The position numbers were made by a program, and so were the translations under genes. The notes beneath the pieces are model-generated. The model saw only the letters and a list, made by a program, of their open reading frames with translations. It ran no database searches and was not told where the DNA came from. From NCBI GenBank assembly GCA_044433645.1, contig JAWXTK010000022.1, positions 1 through 35,985 on the forward strand: a DNA stretch of 35,985 bases. The letters run 5' to 3'. Below are positions 15,869-23,482 of this stretch, piece by piece (positions within the stretch are counted from its first letter, which is position 1; each line of letters starts with the position of its first letter). Origin of the DNA: JAWXTK01 sp044433645. Lineage in GTDB: Bacteria; Bacteroidota; Bacteroidia; Bacteroidales; Rikenellaceae.

Positions 15869-16626
15869 TATACGTGAACGCTGCTCGATGAAGAAGGCAG
15901 ATAGCTGACTCCAAGCCATGTAATCATTAGTAAAACGAAGGCTATAATAACTACCCACAGAGCTAGTTGTAGATGTTGCTTGTCTCTGATTCTCACGTGG
16001 ATATACACTAAGTAGGCTGCCGTAGTGATAAGGGCCCAAGTCTCTTTAGGATCCCACGACCAGTAGTGACCCCAGGCCTCTTTTGCCCATAGTGCACCCA
16101 TGAGTAGACCTAGCATCAAAAAGCCGTAGCCGACAAATATCATGGTGTCGATAAAGCCTATGATTTCCCTGTTTTTATTCAATAAACATATAATTGCCCC
16201 TATGCACGCTGCGCCAAACATAGCATAAGAAAGTATGTAGGAGCTTACGTGAGGTATGAACCAGGGGCTCTGCAAAGCAGGCATAAGATTTTGAGAATGT
16301 AGCTCGGGTTTGAGCATATTAACTATCAGAAAAACAGTGGCTACGCACGATGAATAACTAAGTAACCATTTATAGCCAAGCCTTATATACCACAGATAAC
16401 CCACAAGTGAGATAAACAGCGAATACCACAGCCTGGTCTCACCCATAGTGCGCATGGGAGCACGCTGGAGCGATATCCAAAACAGCACGATAAAGCACAC
16501 AAGGTTTGCTATGCCCATGATATTAAGTACGTTAGCTAATTTAGGCTTGCGATAAATCAGCACAGCTGAGCTAAGCCACAACAGTGAGCTTAAAGATGCA
16601 AAATATAAAAATTCACTCCAAGTCAT
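15865..16626 (-). CDS. ccsA: Cytochrome c biogenesis protein CcsA/ResC type
   Basis: This 253-residue polytopic membrane protein has the haem-handling motif WGHYWSWDPKETWAL (from Trp185), typical of the WWD domain. Candidate haem-ligand histidines are in WFIPHVSSY (His126) and VYIHVR (His210). With ResB it forms the system II haem exporter and ligase that attaches haem to CxxCH apocytochromes outside the cytoplasmic membrane. The protein is short, as in Bacteroidales Nrf-linked copies. It overlaps resB by 4 bases (ATGA) and is last in the nrfHA operon, so its clients are most likely NrfA and NrfH. NrfA's CxxCK site usually calls for special haem attachment. Confidence 0.88.
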   Translation of the reverse strand: MTWSEFLYFASLSSLLWLSSAVLIYRKPKLANVLNIMGIANLVCFIVLFWISLQRAPMRTMGETRLWYSLFISLVGYLWYIRLGYKWLLSYSSCVATVFLIVNMLKPELHSQNLMPALQSPWFIPHVSSYILSYAMFGAACIGAIICLLNKNREIIGFIDTMIFVGYGFLMLGLLMGALWAKEAWGHYWSWDPKETWALITTAAYLVYIHVRIRDKQHLQLALWVVIIAFVLLMITWLGVSYLPSSSSSVHVY

Positions 16627-17630
16627 AATTCTTTAGTCTTTTTTCGTGTAAATATCATGCTCGCGCTGCCTAACATCATTAAAATTATGCCTAAATATAC
16701 TGCCTCCAACCAACTGTCATATACAAGCTCAAAACTGCTGTACTCGGACAGATTGCCTGCTCTGTTGTCGTAGCCATATTGGTATATCGTCCATGAGCCT
16801 ATTTTTAGTGGTTTATTCACTTCTAATGTGGTTTTTATTTGTGTGCCCGACTCTGTAAATACTTCTATATCAGATGCAAAGCGTTTAGGTTCTGGCTCTG
16901 TCATTACTTTTTTGTAACGCTCGTTATTCTCATATTTTTTTGGGTTACCTTTTTGTATTTCGCCTGTTTGAGCGTCAAAATATATGGCCTTAGATGGGTA
17001 GAAATCCACCTTGAAATCTTCGAGATAAATCGCAATGGGTAGCTCCTTAACGTTTTTTTCACCGTCGTAAACCCTCCACTGAGTCTCACCCTCACTCACA
17101 TACATAATATAACGCTGCATATCAGCTGCGCCAAGTGCTGAGCTAAGGAGTAAAATATAAAGACCTAGGTGATTTAATGTAAAAAATAAATCCTTGAACC
17201 TAAAGCGTTTAAGGCGCTTAAAAGTAATAGCTCCAAGTGATAATAAAGTAAAGAAATACACAAGAACAAAAGCCCAATTCGAGGTCATAGCATCAAATCC
17301 TAGCAAAGTGTGAGAGTGAGTAGATTGGGGCATAACGCCCATAATTATACTCAGCACACCCAAAGCACAAATCAGAGCAACGCTTAGAGGCACACTAGTA
17401 AAAAACTTAGACAAAGAACTCTTGCCGATAAAAATTCCAAGCACAACTGAACTCACTACAACAAAAGCACACACAACAAAATTAACAGGCCTAGCGAGCA
17501 GATAAAAGTCAAAGCTGTGAACTGCTATTTGCAGAGCTAACCCTATGATAATCAGTCCTATAACAATAGCAAAGCTCTCTGAGTAACCCCAGGGAGCTTG
17601 CCAAAATTTTCTGTTTGTTTTCTCTTGCAT
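16623..17630 (-). CDS. resB: ResB/Ccs1-like cytochrome c biogenesis protein
   Basis: This 335-residue membrane protein has four hydrophobic segments (around residues 17-36, 48-67, 80-95 and 155-170). A large periplasmic region follows (YVSEGETQWRVYDGEKNVKELPI, LEDFKVDFYPSKAIYFD), and a last membrane segment closes the protein near the C-terminus. This is the ResB layout. It partners with CcsA in haem delivery and ligation. It begins 1 base after the nrfA stop and overlaps ccsA by 4 bases, a strong sign of one operon. Confidence 0.85.
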   Translation of the reverse strand: MQEKTNRKFWQAPWGYSESFAIVIGLIIIGLALQIAVHSFDFYLLARPVNFVVCAFVVVSSVVLGIFIGKSSLSKFFTSVPLSVALICALGVLSIIMGVMPQSTHSHTLLGFDAMTSNWAFVLVYFFTLLSLGAITFKRLKRFRFKDLFFTLNHLGLYILLLSSALGAADMQRYIMYVSEGETQWRVYDGEKNVKELPIAIYLEDFKVDFYPSKAIYFDAQTGEIQKGNPKKYENNERYKKVMTEPEPKRFASDIEVFTESGTQIKTTLEVNKPLKIGSWTIYQYGYDNRAGNLSEYSSFELVYDSWLEAVYLGIILMMLGSASMIFTRKKTKEL

Positions 17631-17631
17631 C

Positions 17632-19131
17632 TTATTTTTTAGAGATGATTTTGCCCTCGCCTTTAGCCTTTTCTAACCAAGCTGGTGGGGTTTTTTCTAA
17701 CCATTCTTGTTTTTGTTTTACAAGTTTGTCCATATCAAGGCCTATGTATTTTTGAGCCTTAGCCTTAGTGGAAATATCAGGCATTTTAACGTCTTTAACC
17801 CCGAGTGAATAAAGCACTTTTTGAACCTCTAATTGAGCCAACAGCGACTTGTCAAGACTGTGAGCCAAGATGCGCTGAGTCTCAACCGGAGCGTGGAAAG
17901 AACCTCCGTGAGATGCCACAGCAAAATCCCAACGCCATTGAGCCTCACGAATTAATTTAAGCACAGGTTTCATAGCAGATTCTTTAGCTCCGTTGTCCCA
18001 TGCAGTTTTTGCAAGTATGTGAGCCTTAGCGAGCTCTGTTTCTACTCTGTCTCTTATCTCTAGAGCCTTGTCTTGATATTCGTAGATGTATTTTTTTAAG
18101 TTTTCTTCGCTATCTCGGTGGCAAGTTTGGCAGGTAGATGCTATGTTTTTAATAGGGCTCATCACCTGGTGATCAGAGTATTTGATGCCACCCTCAGACT
18201 TGTAAGGCATGTGGCAATCAGCGCAACTTAGACCACGTTGACCGTGAGGACCTGCGATAAATAGCTCGTAGTCTGGGTGTTGTGCTTTGATGATAGGTGT
18301 ACGGCTAAGTGTATGAGTGTAATCTGCATAAGAGGCATTGTCAAAGTATTCCTCCATTTGTTCAACGCTTGTGCCTTTATCCCATGGGAAAGTTAGGTAT
18401 TTACCCTCGCCCTTGAAGTAATATTCCACATGGCATTGGGCGCACACTAGCGAGCGCATTTCTTGAGGTGTAGCATCTTCTATGTTTTTGCCTTGGCGCT
18501 CATAAGCTTCTACAAGTGCTGGGCGTGAAATGCTAAGAGCCATAGTTTCGGGGTTGTGACAATCAGCACATCCTATAGGATTTACTATCTCGCATCCGTT
18601 TTCGCTCCATGCTGCTTTATAATATTCGGCCAAGCCTTTCTCTTGCATAACTCTCGGTACGTCGGGGCTTTTACAAGTCCAGCAAGTAGATGGTTGCATA
18701 TCCTTAGTGTTTTCATCTGGCGCGCCAGTTCTAAGTGTAGCCGTAATATCTTCGATAGCGTGCATGTGACCACGAGGAGCTGAGTAATCGCGTGAGAAAG
18801 CGTAACCAGCCCACAAAATCACCATTTCTGGACGAGACTCAAGTACATCCTCAGGTGTGTTACCCAAGTGTTTTGAGCTAAAATCCATGTTCTGGGTTTT
18901 GCGCCAAGTGTCATACTCGCGTGGGTAGTTTAAGCCCCACTGTTCGTTCAACGGGTTGATGCCCTTGATATCAACTATCTTGTTGGCATAAAGTGTTGAA
19001 ATTTCGGCTCTATGCTCTGTGACAGAGGCAGCCAAAAGTCCTAAAACAAATACTCCGACCATAGCAAGAGTAAAAATTCCCCATCCAATCATGGGTTTGC
19101 GTCTAATTAATTCGGCTAATCTTTTAAACAT
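17632..19131 (-). CDS. nrfA: Ammonia-forming cytochrome c nitrite reductase, catalytic subunit
   Basis: NrfA reduces nitrite to ammonia with six electrons in the periplasm. The 499-residue protein has an N-terminal signal-anchor (about residues 14-36). The active-site haem motif is Cys150-W-T-Cys153-Lys154, the diagnostic CxxCK. Four more motifs, CADCH, CAQCH, CADCH and CQTCH, give the expected five haems. HGGSFHAPVET near the C-terminus is also typical. It starts 11 bases after nrfH and ends 1 base before resB. It serves anaerobic respiration and detoxification of nitrite or nitric oxide. Confidence 0.96.
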   Translation of the reverse strand: MFKRLAELIRRKPMIGWGIFTLAMVGVFVLGLLAASVTEHRAEISTLYANKIVDIKGINPLNEQWGLNYPREYDTWRKTQNMDFSSKHLGNTPEDVLESRPEMVILWAGYAFSRDYSAPRGHMHAIEDITATLRTGAPDENTKDMQPSTCWTCKSPDVPRVMQEKGLAEYYKAAWSENGCEIVNPIGCADCHNPETMALSISRPALVEAYERQGKNIEDATPQEMRSLVCAQCHVEYYFKGEGKYLTFPWDKGTSVEQMEEYFDNASYADYTHTLSRTPIIKAQHPDYELFIAGPHGQRGLSCADCHMPYKSEGGIKYSDHQVMSPIKNIASTCQTCHRDSEENLKKYIYEYQDKALEIRDRVETELAKAHILAKTAWDNGAKESAMKPVLKLIREAQWRWDFAVASHGGSFHAPVETQRILAHSLDKSLLAQLEVQKVLYSLGVKDVKMPDISTKAKAQKYIGLDMDKLVKQKQEWLEKTPPAWLEKAKGEGKIISKK

Positions 19132-19142
19132 ATCTCTTAGTT

Positions 19143-19721
19143 TTAATTTTTAATTTTATCTTTCAGCCACTCTGGCACGGGTGAAGAGGGCATAGGAGCT
19201 AGCGAATGAGGTGTGGAGTTTACATTGCTCCTCACAGTGTGAGGGATGCTGCGGTGGCAATCCCAACAAGCCTTGCCTTTACCTTCTTTAACTTGGGTGT
19301 GAGTTATCATGCCGGTGTTTACAAACTCTCGGTTTAGTTGAGTGTGGCATCTTATGCAGTTGTTCATTATCACCTCTGAACTAGCTTCGCGCGCACGAAT
19401 AACTTCGGGCTCGGCGTTGAATGTGAAAACTGCTGAGTGATAAAGTCCGTCTATGGCCTTGAAAGAATATTTGGCAAAAGTGCTAGTGTGAGGCACATGG
19501 CAATCGTTGCAATTAGTCCAGGGAGCGTGTGATGAGTGTTGCCATGAGTCGTAGTAACTAGCCATAACGTGGCAGTTTACGCACGTGGCGCTGTCATCTG
19601 AGGCGTAAGTATGGAGCCTCGCTACGTAAGCTATGTAAAGAAAAAGCCCTAGAAGTGCGCCCCCTAAAAGATACATAGGGATAATGAAGTACTTGGGCAA
19701 AATTTCTAAAAACTTCTTCAT
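19143..19721 (-). CDS. nrfH: Cytochrome c nitrite reductase, membrane quinol-oxidising subunit
   Basis: This 192-residue NapC/NirT-type protein has one N-terminal membrane anchor (about residues 12-33) and four CxxCH haem sites at Cys47-His51, Cys71-His75, Cys122-His126 and Cys152-His156. It takes electrons from menaquinol and passes them to NrfA. It is first in the nrfH-nrfA-resB-ccsA operon, with a well-formed promoter just upstream. Confidence 0.95.
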   Translation of the reverse strand: MKKFLEILPKYFIIPMYLLGGALLGLFLYIAYVARLHTYASDDSATCVNCHVMASYYDSWQHSSHAPWTNCNDCHVPHTSTFAKYSFKAIDGLYHSAVFTFNAEPEVIRAREASSEVIMNNCIRCHTQLNREFVNTGMITHTQVKEGKGKACWDCHRSIPHTVRSNVNSTPHSLAPMPSSPVPEWLKDKIKN

Positions 19722-19746
19722 TGTATTTTGGCTAGTTAAATTTACT

Positions 19747-19778
19747 CAAAGATAACAATAAATAGGTAGAAATCCAAA
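19747..19778 (-). promoter_or_regulatory. nrfH operon promoter (-33 and -7)
   Basis: On the minus strand, TTTG (19778-19775), a 20-base spacer and TATCTTTG (19754-19747) form one of the best promoter matches in the window. The nrfH ATG is at 19721, giving a leader of roughly 20 bases. Confidence 0.65.
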
Positions 19779-19794
19779 TTTTATACCTATTTAT
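19758..19794. promoter_or_regulatory. 11-bp inverted repeat around the nrf -33 element, candidate operator
   Basis: ATAAATAGGTA (19758-19768) and TACCTATTTAT (19784-19794) are perfect inverted repeats separated by 15 bases, and the -33 TTTG sits in the spacer. A dimeric regulator binding both arms would cover the polymerase contact sites. The sequence is not an FNR site (TTGAT-N4-ATCAA). I cannot name the regulator. Confidence 0.5.
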
Positions 19795-19856
19795 ACGTAT
19801 TAAAGCCTTTTTTATGAAATAAATACGATTTTATTTTCGTTTTTATAAAAAGTTCG

Positions 19857-19864
19857 TAACTTTG
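19857..19864 (+). promoter_or_regulatory. -7 box, candidate promoter of the pilus operon
   Basis: TAACTTTG matches TAnnTTTG. A T-rich stretch lies 19 bases upstream in place of a clean -33 TTTG. Transcription would begin near 19870, giving a leader of about 138 bases before the ATG at 20009. Confidence 0.5.
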
Positions 19865-19872
19865 TACTTGTG

Positions 19873-20001
19873 TTGACCCCCCTTCACCCCCGTGTATTTC
19901 ATTTTTTACTACATCTGAGTGTAAAGTCGAGTTGTTTGTTGCGTGATGCAACCAGATGATTTGTCGCTAGGGAGTCAGCTAAAATTTATTATTTGACCCC
20001 C
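19873..20001 (+). promoter_or_regulatory. Pilus operon leader with mutually exclusive pairing
   Basis: TTGACCCCC occurs twice, at 19873-19881 and 19993-20001, with a near copy TTCACCCCC at 19883-19891. GGGAGTCA at 19970-19977 can pair with either exact copy (7 of 8 positions). The downstream pairing forms a hairpin ending 7 bases before the ATG, while the upstream pairing would free that region. A small GTTGC-GTGAT-GCAAC hairpin (19938-19952) lies between. The layout could act as an RNA switch. This is inference. Confidence 0.35.
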
Positions 20002-20008
20002 ATGTCTA

Positions 20009-21292
20009 ATGAAATTAGTTGTTAATATATTCTTGTTTATGTTGCTGAGTATGAGCGTAATAGCTCAAACTAAGCAGTATGAGATTAGTGTGCGTTTTAA
20101 AACCGACAGCTATGACTTGGATGCACGTGTTAATGACAATAGCCAGCGCATAATTCACTTCAAAGAATTAATAGAGGGCATAGCCCAAGATTCTACAACT
20201 TATGTAGAAACCTTAGAAATCACAAGTTGGGCATCGCCCGAGGGTGGTGAGGCTTATAACAAGCAACTTACTGCTCTGCGCTCGGATGCTATCATAGATT
20301 ATATCACCAAAATTCTCCCCCTAAATCACGACATTATCAAAATCAAACAGGGTGGTATTAGTTGGGATAAACTCCTAAACTCGGCCATAGAAAGTGACGT
20401 GCCTCATAAACAACAGGTGATAAAAATATTATCTGAAAATCAAACAGATGAGGGTATTGAGCAGTTGATGAATATAGATAATGGCTTATCGTATAACTAT
20501 CTTTACAGACATATCTTCCCAACTCTGCGTGAGGGTATTTTAGCTATAAATGTGCACTATGACTCTATCCCTGAGTATATTAAGGGCTATGATGTGTTTG
20601 AGAGGGTGGCTACGGCCGATTTAATATCTTCTACTAAAATCTCTGAGCCTAAAACAGAGGATGTGGCAGCGAAACCCATGCCCGGATATGCTACTATGAT
20701 GCCTGACGAAGAAAAAGAATTTAATATCGCAATCAAAACTAACTTATTGTATGATGCGATGACGATGATAAATTTCCAAATCGAATACCCAATAGGTAAA
20801 TCAGTGAGCGTTGCAGCCGAGTGGATTTGCCCATGGTGGGTGGCCGACAATGGTAATAGCGACAGTAAACGTTCGCGTTTGCAGATTAAAAATGGCAATC
20901 TTGAGGCTAAATATTGGTTTGGTAAGCGAGATAATTATGAGCTGCTGACTGGTTGGTATACAGGTGTTTATGCTGCTGGGGGTTCGTGCGATGTGGAATA
21001 TCAGGCCAAAGGCTACCAGGTTAGCTCTTATTGGGGTATGGGTCTTAGTGGAGGATATGCTCACACTATCAACAAGGCCAAGGACTTAAGGCTGGAGTAT
21101 TCTCTGGGTCTAGGTTTTATCAATTACCAGTTCAAAAACTATGAGTCACATTATAGCATAATGGAGACTTGGCATCCCGTAAAAATGTATGACGGCAAGG
21201 GTATCTTCTTTGGCCCAACGGCTGCTAAGGTTTCTTTGGTGTGGATGTTAAATGTGAAATATACTAAGAAAGGAGGGCCAAATGAAAAATAA
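20009..21292 (+). CDS. DUF3575 domain-containing pilus-locus protein
   Basis: This 427-residue exported protein has a type I signal peptide (MKLVVNIFLFMLLSMSVIAQ). The first half has an OmpA-like stretch (YVETLEITSWASPEGGEAYNKQLTALRSDAIIDYI). The second half, from about residue 235, is the DUF3575 region (IAIKTNLLYDAMTMINFQIEYPIGKSVSVAAEW through GLSGGYAHT), rich in alternating hydrophobic and aromatic strands like a small outer-membrane barrel. Such genes typically open FimA/Mfa-type pilus clusters in Bacteroidales. A role in outer-membrane anchoring or assembly is inferred from context. Its last 11 bases overlap the next gene. Confidence 0.82.
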   Translation: MKLVVNIFLFMLLSMSVIAQTKQYEISVRFKTDSYDLDARVNDNSQRIIHFKELIEGIAQDSTTYVETLEITSWASPEGGEAYNKQLTALRSDAIIDYITKILPLNHDIIKIKQGGISWDKLLNSAIESDVPHKQQVIKILSENQTDEGIEQLMNIDNGLSYNYLYRHIFPTLREGILAINVHYDSIPEYIKGYDVFERVATADLISSTKISEPKTEDVAAKPMPGYATMMPDEEKEFNIAIKTNLLYDAMTMINFQIEYPIGKSVSVAAEWICPWWVADNGNSDSKRSRLQIKNGNLEAKYWFGKRDNYELLTGWYTGVYAAGGSCDVEYQAKGYQVSSYWGMGLSGGYAHTINKAKDLRLEYSLGLGFINYQFKNYESHYSIMETWHPVKMYDGKGIFFGPTAAKVSLVWMLNVKYTKKGGPNEK

Positions 21293-22358
21293 ACTTCTTT
21301 TGCTCTTAGTGGCTTTCTTTAGTATGAACTCATGTTCTTATCAGGTAATAATGGATGATTGCTCGTGTGATGACGTAGCTAAGATTCCTATAAATATAGA
21401 TTGGAGCATAAGTGGGGTAGTGCCTCAAAATGTGAGCGTGTTGGTGTATGATAAGGCTAGTGGTTCTCTTGTCACTGAGCATCGTTATGAGGATAATGAC
21501 AATGCTATTCAGTCCTATATATATTTAGGTGAGGGTACTTACACTGTTGTGATATTTAACGAGAAACGCGACCAGATAGACTACCTTAAAGTTAGGGGCT
21601 ATGAGTCGCTGTCAACCTTGGAGTTTTATGTGTCGACCAACACTAAGGCTAAAGCGAGAAGTGAGAGCGATAATTATTTGCAAGAGCCTGGTCACATGGC
21701 AGTGAAAATCATAGACGATGTGGAAATCACGCATGAGTTGGTGGAATATTCTCAAAACGACCCCGACTTAAGTGCTGTGGCAATGGCTAGCGAGAGCAAG
21801 ACTCAAACTAGAGTTAGCTTTGAATCGCTGATGAATGTTATACCTGTGAGAAAAACCATAGAGCTTAGTGTTACGGCTCATATTAAGGGGCTAAACTATG
21901 CTATGATGCCGGCGCTGGTGGATTTAACTAATGTTGCAGATTCTTATTTTGTTGAGAGTGATATGAATGGTTTAAACCCCGGTGTGGTGCAGTTTAATAT
22001 GAATAACAGAACCTATGACACGGGTTCTACAACCGAGGGAACTATTTATGGTAGCACAGTGATTTTGGGCGCGCTGGGTGATAGGGTTAGCACCTTGTCG
22101 AATACCTCTTTGCAAACCCCCATTCAGCTTGATATGCTGTTTATGCTCTTAAACGAAGAGTTAGAAACTAGGATAGTTGACGTAACTCAAACGCTTAACT
22201 ACACCATAGATGAATATGGAAATATAGAAATGGATTTATATATAAATGTAGACGAGGCCTTGCCGGTAGTTGAGTCAACGGGGTCGGGTACGGATTCTGG
22301 TTTTGCTACTGACTTAGGCGATTGGTCGATAATAGATGTACCATTAACAAATAGATAA
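21282..22358 (+). CDS. DUF5119-like / FimB-Mfa2-type fimbrial lipoprotein
   Basis: This 358-residue lipoprotein has a signal peptide ending at Cys18 (FFSMNSC). The segment IPINIDWSISGVVPQNVSVLVYDKASGSLV, followed by YIYLGEGTYTVVIFNE, is the transthyretin-like start shared by DUF5119 and FimB/Mfa2 proteins. In characterised type V pili, Mfa2/FimB anchors the shaft and limits its length. Position right after the DUF3575 gene and before the main fimbrillin fits such a role. Assignment between DUF5119 and Mfa2 rests on family memory. Confidence 0.75.
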   Translation: MKNKLLLLLVAFFSMNSCSYQVIMDDCSCDDVAKIPINIDWSISGVVPQNVSVLVYDKASGSLVTEHRYEDNDNAIQSYIYLGEGTYTVVIFNEKRDQIDYLKVRGYESLSTLEFYVSTNTKAKARSESDNYLQEPGHMAVKIIDDVEITHELVEYSQNDPDLSAVAMASESKTQTRVSFESLMNVIPVRKTIELSVTAHIKGLNYAMMPALVDLTNVADSYFVESDMNGLNPGVVQFNMNNRTYDTGSTTEGTIYGSTVILGALGDRVSTLSNTSLQTPIQLDMLFMLLNEELETRIVDVTQTLNYTIDEYGNIEMDLYINVDEALPVVESTGSGTDSGFATDLGDWSIIDVPLTNR

Positions 22359-22377
22359 TAAACAATAAATACAAACA

Positions 22378-22404
22378 ATTTTAAACTTTTTAAACTTTTT
22401 AAAC
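22378..22404 (+). repeat. Three tandem 9-bp repeats ahead of the main fimbrillin
   Basis: One ATTTTAAAC unit is followed by two TTTTTAAAC units without gaps, ending 10 bases before the fimbrillin ATG. Short tandem repeats at this distance can gain or lose units by slippage and change translation or mRNA stability. Confidence 0.7.
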
Positions 22405-22414
22405 AACAAACAAT

Positions 22415-23425
22415 ATGAAAAAATTACTTTTCTTAGCTGCCGGTGTGGTAATGCTTGCAGCTTGTGCTAAAACTGAGATTAGCACACCCTCTTCATCAGA
22501 GGTAATCGAGATCTCAACACTTTATGATCGTATCTCAAAATCAGCTAATGACACTAAGTCTGATTACGTGGTTTATGCAGAGGCAAATAATGCTGCAACT
22601 ACTTGGTTAATTGCTGATACAGTTAACACTAATGATGAGTTTACAAGTGGTAATATTTACTACTGGCCAGGTGAAACAGACGTTACTTTCTATGCTTATG
22701 CTCCAGCAGTTTTTGCTAATTCTTCTTCGGTTGTTACTCCTAGTTTTACTGCATCTAACTATGAAGCTAACACTATCACTATTGCTTACCAAGTGCCTTC
22801 AACTGCAAAAGAAGACTTCACAGTAGCTACTCCAGTTAAGCAACAATCAGGTCAGGTTTCTTTGGAATTTACTCACATGTTATCTAAACTTAACATCAAA
22901 GCAGCTCTTTCTGAAGATCTTTCAGCTTACACTATTGATAGCTATGGCGTGAAATTCTCTGCTCCTCAAGTTGCTGGTACTGCTACTATTACAGATGCTG
23001 CTCCTGCATTTACAGCTGCCACTGACCTTAGTGACCTTACTACTTACTCAGCCGCAGCTGATTCTTCAGTAGTGTTTATGGTATGTCCTCAAACATCTAC
23101 TGGTTGTACTATCCAATTAACAGATGTTGTTATCTCTCAAAATGGTGTTGAGTACAAAACAGTTGATTACTTAGCTGTTTATACTATTTTGTCTGGTGAT
23201 GTAGATGCTGGTGAAGTCGCTACTAAAGATGCGTTTGTGTCGGGTTATCAATATGATATCACTTTGACTATCACTTCTTCTTCGACTGGTGGCGATACTG
23301 GTACTGAAACTGATCCTGTATTTGATGATAGCAATAAAATCACATTGAAATCTTCAACTAATAGTTGGATTACAACTGTTGCTTCAACAGATGTTGATTC
23401 TCCTCAATATTCTGCTCCAGAATAA
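22415..23425 (+). CDS. Fimbrillin-family lipoprotein, probable major pilus subunit
   Basis: This 336-residue lipoprotein has a signal peptide ending at Cys17 (VVMLAAC). It has the fimbrillin pattern: a variable N-terminal half with YYWPGETDVTFYAYAPAV, then VSLEFTHMLSKLNIKA near residue 150 and a long beta-rich C-terminus. Compared with its neighbours it favours GCT, ACT, TCT and CTT codons and largely avoids GCG and TCG, as expected for a highly expressed gene. It also has no leucine-rich repeats. Upstream are three tandem 9-bp repeats, and downstream is a strong stem-loop. These points make it the best candidate for the shaft protein. Maturation is expected to expose a groove for the donor strand of the next subunit, as known for type V pili. 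Confidence 0.82.
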   Translation: MKKLLFLAAGVVMLAACAKTEISTPSSSEVIEISTLYDRISKSANDTKSDYVVYAEANNAATTWLIADTVNTNDEFTSGNIYYWPGETDVTFYAYAPAVFANSSSVVTPSFTASNYEANTITIAYQVPSTAKEDFTVATPVKQQSGQVSLEFTHMLSKLNIKAALSEDLSAYTIDSYGVKFSAPQVAGTATITDAAPAFTAATDLSDLTTYSAAADSSVVFMVCPQTSTGCTIQLTDVVISQNGVEYKTVDYLAVYTILSGDVDAGEVATKDAFVSGYQYDITLTITSSSTGGDTGTETDPVFDDSNKITLKSSTNSWITTVASTDVDSPQYSAPE

Positions 23426-23435
23426 TTAAAACTTA

Positions 23436-23465
23436 GACTATAAGAGTGTGATAACTCTTATAGTC
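23436..23465 (+). promoter_or_regulatory. 12-bp stem-loop between main fimbrillin and the adhesin genes
   Basis: GACTATAAGAGT (23436-23447) pairs perfectly with ACTCTTATAGTC (23454-23465) around a 6-base loop. No T-run follows, so it is not a standard intrinsic terminator. It could protect the 3' end of the fimbrillin message or partly stop transcription, giving fewer copies of the large downstream genes. Confidence 0.55.
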
Positions 23466-23482
23466 ACTAAAAATCATAAGCT

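Noticed and set aside
19758..19794. Invertible promoter (phase-variable inverton) between nrfH and the pilus operon
   Set aside because: The arms are only 15 bases apart, far too close for a recombinase-flipped segment, and no recombinase gene is adjacent.
23436..23465. Stem-loop as an intrinsic terminator of the fimbrillin gene
   Set aside because: It is followed by CACTAAAAATC rather than a T-tract, and the downstream genes have no visible promoter of their own.
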